Origin: VRUE01 sp963704505
GTDB taxonomy: Bacteria > Actinomycetota > Thermoleophilia > Solirubrobacterales > 70-9
Direction: 5' to 3'
Length of the DNA: 64,000 bases
Assembly: GCA_963704505.1 (NCBI GenBank)
Contig: OY969912.1
Coordinates: forward strand, 2,790,001-2,854,000
Part shown: positions 1 through 7,831 of the stretch, piece by piece
Layout: each line of letters opens with the position of its first letter
Position numbering within the stretch: position 1 is the stretch's first letter
The notes under the pieces: generated by a model
Told to the model about the DNA's origin: nothing
Database searches by the model: none
Seen by the model: the letters and a program-made list of their open reading frames with translations, nothing else
Position numbers and translations under genes: made by a program

Positions 1-1
1 C

Positions 2-1441
2 GGCGAGTTCCCGGCCGGTGGATCGGGGATCGACCCGTTCCTCTCGGAGCGACAGCGAGCCGACCTCGGCCTGGCATCGCTGCGCGAAGTCGAGGTGGAG
101 GAGCGCTACCTCTTCCACGCCTGTCTCTCCCTCCCACGCCGAAGCCTCTTCCTCTCGCACCGGTTCAGCGACGAGAACGGCACCGCCGAGAGCCCGTCGC
201 CGCTGCTGGAAGAGGTCGAACGCCTGCTGGAGGCCGGCGAGGGGCTGCCGCGGCGAGGGCGCGAGCTGGCCGAGGTCGTCCACCGCGTCGCCGAAGCACC
301 GTCGGAGACCGAGCTTGCCCGAGCGGTGGCGGCCCACGGCGCCGGGGCAGCCGCGGGTGCCTTGCTCGACGCGGCGGAGGTCGACTCCGGGACCCGAGGC
401 CGGATCGAGGCAAGGCTCGCGCCGGCCCGCGCCGCGGAGGGCGCGACGCGGGCGCCCGGGCCGCTCACCGATCCCGCCGTGATCGAATCGCTGGCGGCCG
501 TCCCCGCCTACGGCGGCACGACCCTCGAGGGCTTCGACGTCTGCTCGTACCGGTGGTTCGTCTCGCATGAGCTCCGCCCGCAGCCGCTCGACCCCCCTCC
601 CGACCCGCTGGTCCAGGGCGGCATCGCCCACGAGGTCCTGCAGCGCCTCTATCAGGAGCCGCCCGGCGGCGATCGGCTTCCGCGGCCGGGGACTCTGACC
701 GCCTGGCGCGGGCGATCGGGGGAGCTGATCGGCGAGATCGGGGCAGCCCGCCGGCTCGGTGACCACCCGGGCGAGCGAGCGATGCTGAGGCGGGTCGAAG
801 GCTGGATCGCGCGGTTTCTCGGCGAGGAGGCAAGGCGCGACCCGGGAGGGTTCGAGCCGTGGCGGCTGGAGGCCGCCTTCTCCGAGGACGAGGCGGCCGA
901 GCGGCCGCCGCTCGAGATCGACGGCTGGCGGCTGCACGGCGCCATCGATCGCATCGACAGGGCCGCGGACGGGCGCGCCATGGTGATCGATTACAAGCTC
1001 TCCGGGGCCGTCACTCCTCGCAAGAAACTCGAGGAGGACGGGAAGCTGCAGCTGCAGCTCTATCTCCTCGCGGTGGCGGATCTGTGGGAGTTGGAGGCGG
1101 TCGGCGGCCTCTACCACCCGCTGCGGGGAACCTCCGAGCGCCGCCCGCGCGGTCTGGTTCTCGACGATGTCGCCGCGGACCTCCACTCCTACGGCCTCTC
1201 GAGCACCGACGAGGTCGACGAGGCCGAGTTCTCGTTGCTGCTCGCCGACGCCCGTCGGCGAGCATCGGAGATCGTCGGCCGGATGCAGGCCGGTGACATC
1301 GCCCGCGACCCCGGGCCGCGCGCGCCCCTGCGCGGGCATGGCGAATGCCCGCCCTTCTGCGAGTTCGCGCCGATCTGCAGGCGCGACCGGGCCCCGGTCG
1401 AGCCACAGGAAGAGGACGACGAGGAGGACCGGCGCCGATGA
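2..1441 (+). CDS. AddB-like PD-(D/E)XK nuclease subunit, 5' end outside window
   Basis: This is the C-terminal part of a RecB-family nuclease that processes double-strand breaks; the frame is open to the left edge, so the N-terminal helicase-like part is missing. Visible are a degenerate helicase motif VI region near the edge (LFHACLSLPRRSLFLS), then the nuclease domain: an early Cys in LEGFDVCSYRWF, GGIAHEVLQRLY, GAIDRID, the catalytic MVIDYKLSG and QLQLYLLA. It ends with three Cys in the pattern C-x3-C-x5-C (CPPFCEFAPIC). Together with the early Cys these match the four-Cys iron-sulfur staple of AddB-type nucleases. The stop overlaps the ATG of the AddA-like helicase by 4 bp, so the two subunits should be co-translated. 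AddB or AdnA/B cannot be told apart without the missing half. Confidence 0.8.
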   Translation, partial: GEFPAGGSGIDPFLSERQRADLGLASLREVEVEERYLFHACLSLPRRSLFLSHRFSDENGTAESPSPLLEEVERLLEAGEGLPRRGRELAEVVHRVAEAPSETELARAVAAHGAGAAAGALLDAAEVDSGTRGRIEARLAPARAAEGATRAPGPLTDPAVIESLAAVPAYGGTTLEGFDVCSYRWFVSHELRPQPLDPPPDPLVQGGIAHEVLQRLYQEPPGGDRLPRPGTLTAWRGRSGELIGEIGAARRLGDHPGERAMLRRVEGWIARFLGEEARRDPGGFEPWRLEAAFSEDEAAERPPLEIDGWRLHGAIDRIDRAADGRAMVIDYKLSGAVTPRKKLEEDGKLQLQLYLLAVADLWELEAVGGLYHPLRGTSERRPRGLVLDDVAADLHSYGLSSTDEVDEAEFSLLLADARRRASEIVGRMQAGDIARDPGPRAPLRGHGECPPFCEFAPICRRDRAPVEPQEEDDEEDRRR

Positions 1442-4400
1442 GCGAGCGGCGGCCGACCGAGGAACAGATGGCCGCGATCGCCTCCGAGTGCCGCGAGGTG
1501 CTGGTCGAGGCGGGGGCGGGAACCGGCAAGACCGGGGTGATGGTCGACCGCTACTGCCGTCTCGTCCGCGAGCAGGGCATGGCGCCGGACTCGATCCTCG
1601 CTTTCACCTTCACGGACAAGGCCGCCGGAGAGCTGCGGCAACGGATCCGTGCCGAGATCCCAAACCTGAGCGGCGACTGGGTGACGACGATCCACGGTTT
1701 CTGCAACCGATTGCTCTCCTCCCACCCGGTCGCGGTGGGAATCGACCCCCGCTTCCGCGTCCTCGACGCGCCGGAGACCGCCCGGGTCGCCGGGGAAGCG
1801 TTCGACGAAGCGCTTCGGGACTTCCTCGCCGGGGGCGGCGACGAGCGGGAGGCGACGCTCGCCGCCTTCGACGTCGGCGGTCTGCGGGCGATCGCGATCG
1901 CCACCCATGCCGAACTGCGCAGCCGCGGCGAGGCCGAGCCGGCGCTGCCGCCACCGCCCGAGACCGACCTGGTCGGCGCGCTGGCCGAGGCCCGGAGCGT
2001 CGCCGCCGACACCCTCGGCGAGTTGAAGCCGGACAGCGACAACCACGAGCTCGTCGCCGCCGCGCTCGAGCTTCTGAACGCCGAGGCGACTCCCGGCCTC
2101 GACGAGCTCGCCGCTTTGCGGACGACGAAGACCGCGAAAGGGCTGGTCGAGTACCGGGAGGCGATCGAGGTAGCCGTCAGCAGGGTCGCCGAGGCGGGCG
2201 CCGGGGGCCGCGCGTACCGCGATGTCGCCGAGATCGTCGAACTCTTCTCGGAGCGCTTCACGGCGGCCAAGGAACGACGGGGGGGCATCGACTTCGAGGA
2301 CCTGCAGATCCTCGCCGTGCGGCTCCTCGAGCGGACCGAGACCGGCGCCGCCTATCGCTCCCGCTTCGGCCACATCCTCGTCGACGAGTTTCAGGACACC
2401 AACCGCCTGCAGATGCGGCTGATCGAGGCCCTCCACGGCGATCGCGGGCAGCTCATGGTCGTCGGCGACGAGCTGCAGTCGATCTATGGCTTTCGCCATG
2501 CCGACCTCGGGGTCTTCCGCGAACGGCGTGAGCGGATCGCCGCCTCACCCGACGGCGAGGTGCTGCCGCTGAGCGGCAACTTCCGCTCGCGCCCGGAGGT
2601 GATCGGCGCCGTCAACGCGCTCGGGTCCGAGCTGCTCGGCGGAGCTTTCAGGCCGCTGCGGGTCGGATCACCTCCCGAGCACCCCTCACCGCCGGGCGAG
2701 GGGCCGGCGGTCGAGCTCCTGCTGACCGCGAAAGAGGGCTGGGACGAGGAGGGCATCGACCTCGATCCCGCAACCGACGGCGGCACTCCTTCGAACCAGC
2801 TCGCCGAGGCGCGCTTCGTCGCCGAGCGGCTTCGCGAGCTTGCTGCCGGTGGGATCGAGCGCGGCTCGATGGTCGTCCTGCTGCGCTCGTTCACCCGCCT
2901 CGACGCCTACGAGGACTCGTTGGAGCGGGCCGGGCTTCGGCCCTACGTGGTCGGCGGTCGCGGCTATTGGTCCCAGCAGCAGGTCGGCGACGTCCGTGCC
3001 CTCTTGGCGACGATCGCGAACCCGCTCGACGACGAATCGCTGCTCGGGGCGCTCGCATCGCCGGCGGCGGGAGTCACGCCCGACACGCTCTGGCTTTTGC
3101 GCGCCGCCGCCGGCCGCGGCCGTCATCTCTGGCCGGCGATCGAGGCACTCGCCGCGGAGGAGCCCGAAGAGGGGATCGATACCGAGCGGCTGGCCCGGAT
3201 ACCCACCGGAGAGCGGGCCCTGCTCGAACGCTTCGCCGCCGACCTGGCCGGGCTCAGGGCCGACGCGGTCTCGCTGCCCCTGCCCTCGCTGATCGACGCC
3301 GCGGTGACGCGAACCGGATACGACCTGGCGATCCTGATGCGGCCCTCCGGGGAGGCGCGCTTCGCCAACGTCCGCAAGTTGATGCGCCTGGCGTCGGACT
3401 TCGAACGCACGGAGGGCCGCGATCCGCGCGGCTTCCTCGATTTCCTCGACGCCCGCGCCGAAGCCGACGCCGACGCCCAGGCCGCGACCGCGGTCGAGGG
3501 CCATGACGGAGTGCGGATCATGACCGTCCATGGAGCCAAGGGACTGGAGTTCGACGTGGTCGCCGTGCCCCTTCTCGCGCGCGGGCTCCTGCCGCCTTCG
3601 CGGGCGCCCCTGTTGACCCTCGGCAAGGAGCCGGGCTCGCCCAGGGTCGGGATGGAGCTGCGGCGCCTCGGCGCGCGCGGGGTCAAGCTCTACGAGCAGC
3701 GGGCCCTCTGCGAGGAGCTGGAGAAGCGCCAGGCGGAGGAGGAGCTCCGCCTCTTTCACGTCGCCGCCACGAGGGCCAGGGAGCGGCTGCTGCTGAGCGG
3801 CGTGATCGCCCCGAAGGCGCCCAAGCTGCGGACGGGCACCTCGGTGATCGAGCGCATCGCGGCGGGGCTCGGGATCGACCGCGAGGCCGACTCCGAGCTC
3901 GAGATCGCGGCCCCCGAGCCGAGAGCCGGCCTCGAGGAGGTCTTCGCTCCGTCGAGGATCCCGGTGCGGCTCAGCGTTCCTTCCGCGGCGCGGGCGGCAG
4001 AGCTGAGGCGAACCGACCTCGACCGTCGCGCCGAGGCGGACCCGGGCACAGGGCCGGCGCCGCTGCTGCGCCCGCGGGCGGCGAAGGGCCCGGCGAGGCA
4101 CCTCTCCTACTCGGCGATCGCGGCCGAGGTCGGACATGCCGAGCTCGAGGTGTCCGGAGACCGGTCGGCGGGCGAGGGCGAAGGGGGCGGAGTCGTGAGG
4201 GGCCGAGCGGTCCACGCTCTGCTGGAGTGGAGTCACGCCCACGGCTGGGACCGTCCCCCTGACGAGATCGTGCGCCGGATCGCAGAATCGGCCGAGGTCG
4301 ATGCCGAGGAGCCGCCCAGCGCGGCGGGCCTGCTCACCGCGCTCGACGCCTGGCTGCGATCGCCGCTCTTCTCCGAGCGCATCCGAGGCGCCCGCAGTCG

Positions 4401-4737
4401 CGCCGAGCTGCCGTTGCTCCTCGACGTGGACGGGAAGGTCCTCCGCGGCTCGGTCGACCTGCTGGTCGAGGCGGACGGCCGACCCCCGTTGATAGTCGAC
4501 TTCAAGACGGACCGGGTCGGAGGCGCGGACGTCGTCGCCCTTTCCCGGCACTACGAGGTGCAGAAGGAGATATATGCGCTGGCGGTATCCCAGGCCCGAG
4601 AGGTCGAGGAGGTCGAGCTCGCCTACGTCTTCCTCGAGCGCCCCGAGGAGCCGGTGCTCGAGAGCTGGGGCCGCGAGGAGCTGACCGCGGCCAAGGAGGC
4701 CTTGAGCAGGCGCCTGATCATCGCCGCCGGCGCCTGA
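1438..4737 (+). CDS. AddA-like UvrD/Rep helicase with C-terminal nuclease domain
   Basis: ATP-dependent 3'-5' helicase-nuclease, the partner of the upstream AddB-like subunit in a RecBCD-type break-resection complex. The 1,099-residue protein has Walker A EAGAGTGKT near residues 24-32, Walker B DEFQDT near 316-321, the VVGDELQSIYGFR motif, GNFRSRPEV, TVHGAKGLEFD near 697 and FHVAATRARERL (motif VI). A C-terminal PD-(D/E)XK domain carries GRAVHALLEW, IVDFKTD near 1,021 and YEVQKEIYALAV. The start is the ATG inside the upstream gene's final codons (ATGA overlap), which gives an N-terminus (MSERRPTEEQMAA) of the normal kind for the family; an earlier in-frame ATG lies inside addB and is not needed. 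The mycobacterial AdnAB enzyme also has a nuclease domain on both subunits, so the exact class stays open. Confidence 0.88.
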   Translation: MSERRPTEEQMAAIASECREVLVEAGAGTGKTGVMVDRYCRLVREQGMAPDSILAFTFTDKAAGELRQRIRAEIPNLSGDWVTTIHGFCNRLLSSHPVAVGIDPRFRVLDAPETARVAGEAFDEALRDFLAGGGDEREATLAAFDVGGLRAIAIATHAELRSRGEAEPALPPPPETDLVGALAEARSVAADTLGELKPDSDNHELVAAALELLNAEATPGLDELAALRTTKTAKGLVEYREAIEVAVSRVAEAGAGGRAYRDVAEIVELFSERFTAAKERRGGIDFEDLQILAVRLLERTETGAAYRSRFGHILVDEFQDTNRLQMRLIEALHGDRGQLMVVGDELQSIYGFRHADLGVFRERRERIAASPDGEVLPLSGNFRSRPEVIGAVNALGSELLGGAFRPLRVGSPPEHPSPPGEGPAVELLLTAKEGWDEEGIDLDPATDGGTPSNQLAEARFVAERLRELAAGGIERGSMVVLLRSFTRLDAYEDSLERAGLRPYVVGGRGYWSQQQVGDVRALLATIANPLDDESLLGALASPAAGVTPDTLWLLRAAAGRGRHLWPAIEALAAEEPEEGIDTERLARIPTGERALLERFAADLAGLRADAVSLPLPSLIDAAVTRTGYDLAILMRPSGEARFANVRKLMRLASDFERTEGRDPRGFLDFLDARAEADADAQAATAVEGHDGVRIMTVHGAKGLEFDVVAVPLLARGLLPPSRAPLLTLGKEPGSPRVGMELRRLGARGVKLYEQRALCEELEKRQAEEELRLFHVAATRARERLLLSGVIAPKAPKLRTGTSVIERIAAGLGIDREADSELEIAAPEPRAGLEEVFAPSRIPVRLSVPSAARAAELRRTDLDRRAEADPGTGPAPLLRPRAAKGPARHLSYSAIAAEVGHAELEVSGDRSAGEGEGGGVVRGRAVHALLEWSHAHGWDRPPDEIVRRIAESAEVDAEEPPSAAGLLTALDAWLRSPLFSERIRGARSRAELPLLLDVDGKVLRGSVDLLVEADGRPPLIVDFKTDRVGGADVVALSRHYEVQKEIYALAVSQAREVEEVELAYVFLERPEEPVLESWGREELTAAKEALSRRLIIAAGA

Positions 4738-4753
4738 GGCAGGCGGCCGCGTC

Positions 4754-4981
4754 CTACTCGACGGCGGAGGAGTCGAGCCGCTCGGCCAGCTCGTCGAGGC
4801 GCAGCTCCTTGAGCCCCTCGCCGACCGCGTCGAGCTCACCGCTGCAGTAGGTGACGAGCTCGCGCCCCTCCTTGCAGAGGTCAAGGGTCTCGCGCAGCCC
4901 GGCCTGCCCGGAGTCGAGCCGGTCGATGATCAGCTCGAGCCGCTCGACGGCGCTCTCGTATGACTCAGGTTTGTCGGTCAT
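4754..4981 (-). CDS. xseB: exodeoxyribonuclease VII small subunit
   Basis: Small subunit of exonuclease VII, which degrades single-stranded DNA in both directions. The 75-residue acidic helical protein (SYESAVERLELIIDRLDSG...LRETLDLCKEGREL) has the family's usual length and composition. Its ATG lies 17 bp inside the 3' end of xseA, an arrangement typical of xseA-xseB and consistent with coupled translation. The gene runs towards the AddA-like gene; only 16 bp separate the two stops and I see no hairpin terminator there. Confidence 0.92.
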   Translation of the reverse strand: MTDKPESYESAVERLELIIDRLDSGQAGLRETLDLCKEGRELVTYCSGELDAVGEGLKELRLDELAERLDSSAVE

Positions 4982-6302
4982 CGTCCCGGTCGACCGGCCT
5001 GGCAGAGATCCGGCCGTCGGCGAACCGCAGCCTAATCTCGTCCTCGGCGGCGGCGGCCGCGGCGCTGGTCACCGGCTCGCCGTCGGCGCGCTCGGCGAGC
5101 GCGTAGCCACGCTCAAGCGTGCGATCCGGGTCGTGGGCCCGGAGGGCGACTTCGGCGCGGTGCAGCGCGTCCCGGCGCCCCTTGGCTTCGGGCCCGGCGG
5201 CGCGGCGTGAGGCGCGATCGAGGACGAGCGCGATCCGCCGCTGGATCGCGAGCCGGGCCTCCACCCCACGCTCGGAGGCCGCTCGCACCTCACGGGTCTT
5301 CTGGTTCAAGGCCGCGCGCTCGCGTCGCAGAGCTCGGGCGGGCCCCCGGGCGAGGGCGCCGAGGTGACGGGCGCGGCTGCCGACCGCCCGGTCGCCTGCC
5401 CTGCGCAGCGATTCGACGCAGCGGTCCAGGTCACGACGGGCGGAGCGGCAGTCGAGCGGCACCAGCGCCTCGGGAGCGTGGGTCGGGGTCGAGCAGGCGA
5501 CGGCGGCGACGTCGTCGATCAGGGTCCGGTCCCGCTCATGACCGATCGCGCTGACCACCGGCACGCGGAGCATCGCCACCGTGCGGCAGAGGGTCTCGTC
5601 GCAGAACGCCCAGAGGTCGGCAAGGCTGCCGCCACCGCGGGCGACGAGGATCGCGTCGACCTCGGGCCGCGCGGCGAGCTCCTGGATCGAGGCGGCGATC
5701 GCCGGAGCGGCGCGGCGGTCCTGGACCGGCGCGAACGCCCAGACGAGGGTCCCCGCCCAGCCGCGGCGCTCGAGGCCGGCGAGCAGGTCGCGGCGGGCGG
5801 CGCCGCCCTCCGCGGTGACGACGCCGATCGTCTTCGGCAGAGCCGGGCGGGCGAGCTGCTTCTGCAGCTCGAAGAGGCCCTCGGACTGCAGCTGCTTGCG
5901 CAGCGCCTCCAGCCGGGCCAGGAGGTCGCCCTCGCCGGCGAGGCGGAGATGGCTCGCCCTGAAGCCGAAGCTCGGCGATGCCTGGCCGCCCCCCGGGTAG
6001 TAGTCGGGCCCGCCGGAGACGACGACTTCGGCGCCGTCGCGCAGGGCCCCGTCCGGAAGGCCGGCCTTCTCGAGGTCGTTGAGCCAGATCACGCACGGGA
6101 CGGCGCCCTCGCCGTCGCGCAGCTCGAAGTAGGCCTGCACCTTGCTGCGGCTGACGCCGGTGACCTCGCCGACGAGCTGGACCTTCGCGCGTCGCCGCAT
6201 CTCGTCCTGGAGCTTGCGGGCGTAGCGACCGACTGCGAACGGGCCCGGGAGCTCCTGCCCGGGCGCCGGCGCTAGCCGGTCCGCTTCCAGCGGCGCGCCC
6301 AC
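4965..6302 (-). CDS. xseA: exodeoxyribonuclease VII large subunit
   Basis: Catalytic subunit of exonuclease VII. An N-terminal OB fold (PGPFAVGRYARKL, then VQLVGEVTGVSRSKVQAYFELRD) is followed by the conserved core with GVVTAEGGAARRDLL, ILVARGGGSLADLW, VVSAIGHERDRTLIDDVA and STPTHAPE. I chose the GTG at 6302, giving 445 residues with about 11 residues before the OB fold; the open frame continues to 6530 but that part lies inside the HxlR gene and looks like shadow sequence. With this start the gene overlaps the HxlR gene by 31 bp. No in-frame ATG lies between this GTG and the codon for KLQDEM, so a longer start remains possible. Confidence 0.9.
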   Translation of the reverse strand: MGAPLEADRLAPAPGQELPGPFAVGRYARKLQDEMRRRAKVQLVGEVTGVSRSKVQAYFELRDGEGAVPCVIWLNDLEKAGLPDGALRDGAEVVVSGGPDYYPGGGQASPSFGFRASHLRLAGEGDLLARLEALRKQLQSEGLFELQKQLARPALPKTIGVVTAEGGAARRDLLAGLERRGWAGTLVWAFAPVQDRRAAPAIAASIQELAARPEVDAILVARGGGSLADLWAFCDETLCRTVAMLRVPVVSAIGHERDRTLIDDVAAVACSTPTHAPEALVPLDCRSARRDLDRCVESLRRAGDRAVGSRARHLGALARGPARALRRERAALNQKTREVRAASERGVEARLAIQRRIALVLDRASRRAAGPEAKGRRDALHRAEVALRAHDPDRTLERGYALAERADGEPVTSAAAAAAEDEIRLRFADGRISARPVDRDDDRQT

Positions 6303-6607
6303 GCGCTGAGCTCGGAGATGGCCGGGCGCAGGTCGTCGCCCTTCGCGGTCAGCGAGTAGCTGACCTTGACCGGAGTGCCGGCCTCGACGTCGCGCTCGAC
6401 CACACCGGCGTCCTCGAGCTCGCGCAAGCGCTGCGAGAGGAGCCTGTCGGAGAGGCCGGGGACAGCCTTGGCCAGCTCGCCGAAGCGCATCGGGCCCTCG
6501 GTCAGGGCGGAGACGATCGCCCCTGACCACCGTTTTCCGACCAACTCGATGGCCGCGTGGAAGTCCGGGCAGACCCCCTTGGTCTGTCGCGTAGTCGACA
6601 AATCCAC
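6272..6607 (-). CDS. HxlR-family winged-helix transcriptional regulator
   Basis: A 111-residue DNA-binding protein of the HxlR/MarR-like group. The N-terminal Cys in GVCPDFHAAIELVGKRW is at the family's usual place; the winged helix follows (GPMRFGELAKAVPGLSDRLLSQRLRELEDAGVVER), then the wing TPVKVSYSLTAKG. Start is GTG at 6607. It lies upstream of and overlaps xseA, but is divergent to the MarP-like protease gene; a small palindrome in the spacer (6609-6633) could be its own operator. HxlR proteins often respond to redox or electrophile stress, but the inducer here is unknown. Confidence 0.85.
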   Translation of the reverse strand: MDLSTTRQTKGVCPDFHAAIELVGKRWSGAIVSALTEGPMRFGELAKAVPGLSDRLLSQRLRELEDAGVVERDVEAGTPVKVSYSLTAKGDDLRPAISELSAWARRWKRTG

Positions 6608-6608
6608 C

Positions 6609-6633
6609 GTAAATTCAGCTTACTGAACGTAAG
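6609..6633. promoter_or_regulatory. candidate HxlR operator in divergent spacer
   Basis: The spacer between the HxlR gene and the MarP-like protease contains CTTAC (6619-6623) and its inverted copy GTAAG (6629-6633) around TGAAC, overlapped by a second inverted pair GTAA/TTAC (6609-6623) and TTCAG/CTGAA. HxlR-type sites typically contain GTA...TAC-like arms, and the place fits autoregulation and possibly control of the protease. No binding evidence exists in the sequence itself. Confidence 0.4.
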
Positions 6634-6662
6634 TGACGGGCCCGCGAATACGTTCCTTTCCA

Positions 6663-7805
6663 GTGACCGCCATCGATTGGGGAATAGTCGCCTTCACCTT
6701 TGCGCTCGCGCTCTGGGGCTACCGCCAGGGCCTGATCGTCGGGGTGATGAGCCTGGTGGGCTTCGCACTCGGCGCGTTCGGCGGCAGCAGGATCGCCCCG
6801 CTGGTCCTCTCCGAAGGGGCGCAGTCGCCCTACGCGCCGCTGCTCGCCGCACTCGGCGCCCTGGTCGTCGGAGCGTTCTTCGCCGTCGGGATGGAGACCT
6901 TCGCGCTCGGCCTGCGGGCACGGGTGATCCGCAACGACAGGCTCCATCTCGCCGATGGAGCCGGCGGCGCCGCGCTGGTCGCCTGCATCGCGCTCGGGGT
7001 GGTCTGGGTGTTCGGAGCCGTCGCCCTGCACGCGCCCGGCACCACCGGCCTCAGGCACGACGTCCAGCGCTCTTTGATCCTGCGGAGCCTCAACGAAGTC
7101 CTGCCGCCGTCCGGTCCCGTCCTCAACGCGCTCGACCGCGTCGATCCCGCCCCTTCGATCGTCGGCCCGGCCACCCCGCTCGGGAGCCCTGACCAACGGA
7201 GCGCCACCGATCCCGACGTGCTGCGTGCCGGCGCCTCTGTCGTCCGGGTCGTCGGAACCGCCTGCGGGCTCGGCGTGGAGGGCTCGGGCTGGGCAGCGGC
7301 GCCCGGGCTCGTGATCACCAACGCCCACGTGGTGGCCGGCGAGGAGGACACGTCGGTGACCACTCAGACCGGGGCGTCGCTGGCGGCGACGGTCGTCCAC
7401 TACGACCCGACCAACGACCTCGCGGTCCTGCGGATCGGCGCCTCGCTCCCGGTCCTCCGCTTCGCCCCGGAACCGAAAAAAGGCGAGGACGCCGCCGTGC
7501 TCGGCTACCCCGAAAACGGGCCCTACGCGGTCGCCCCCGCGCTCTTCGGCGAAACCCGAGAGGTGCTCAGCGACGATTCCTACGGGCGCGGGCCGCTGCG
7601 GCGCTCGATCAGCAGCCTGCGTGGCTCGGTCCGCAGCGGCAATTCGGGCGGCCCTCTGGTCGACACCAGGGGCCGCGTGCTGGGGACGATCTTCGCGACG
7701 ACCACGTACGGCGAACCGGGCGGCTTCGCGATCCCGGACCGGCTGGTCGAAGACGCTCTGAAAGGGGCCGTGAGCCCGGTTGACACGGGGCCTTGCACCG
7801 GCTGA
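6663..7805 (+). CDS. MarP-like membrane serine protease (CvpA domain + trypsin domain)
   Basis: Membrane-anchored trypsin-like protease. An N-terminal CvpA-type region with about four membrane segments (starting AIDWGIVAFTFALALW and RQGLIVGVMSLVGFALG) is followed by an extracytoplasmic serine protease with the triad His in TNAHVVAG (about residue 222), Asp in TNDLAVLRI (about 252) and Ser in SGNSGGPLVD (about 328). A Cys before the strand GSGWAAAPGLVITN matches the disulfide site of the mycobacterial acid-resistance protease MarP. Start is GTG 6663; a GTG ten codons upstream (6633) is equally possible. It is followed after 26 bp by a penicillin-binding protein on the same strand, which fits a role in envelope maintenance. 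Confidence 0.85.
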   Translation: MTAIDWGIVAFTFALALWGYRQGLIVGVMSLVGFALGAFGGSRIAPLVLSEGAQSPYAPLLAALGALVVGAFFAVGMETFALGLRARVIRNDRLHLADGAGGAALVACIALGVVWVFGAVALHAPGTTGLRHDVQRSLILRSLNEVLPPSGPVLNALDRVDPAPSIVGPATPLGSPDQRSATDPDVLRAGASVVRVVGTACGLGVEGSGWAAAPGLVITNAHVVAGEEDTSVTTQTGASLAATVVHYDPTNDLAVLRIGASLPVLRFAPEPKKGEDAAVLGYPENGPYAVAPALFGETREVLSDDSYGRGPLRRSISSLRGSVRSGNSGGPLVDTRGRVLGTIFATTTYGEPGGFAIPDRLVEDALKGAVSPVDTGPCTG

Positions 7806-7831
7806 CGGCGCGCCCACTACATTTCTGACCA

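Noticed and set aside
2686..4884. 732-residue frame opposite the AddA-like gene
   Set aside because: It overlaps helicase motifs and xseB and has no recognisable domain; antisense shadow.
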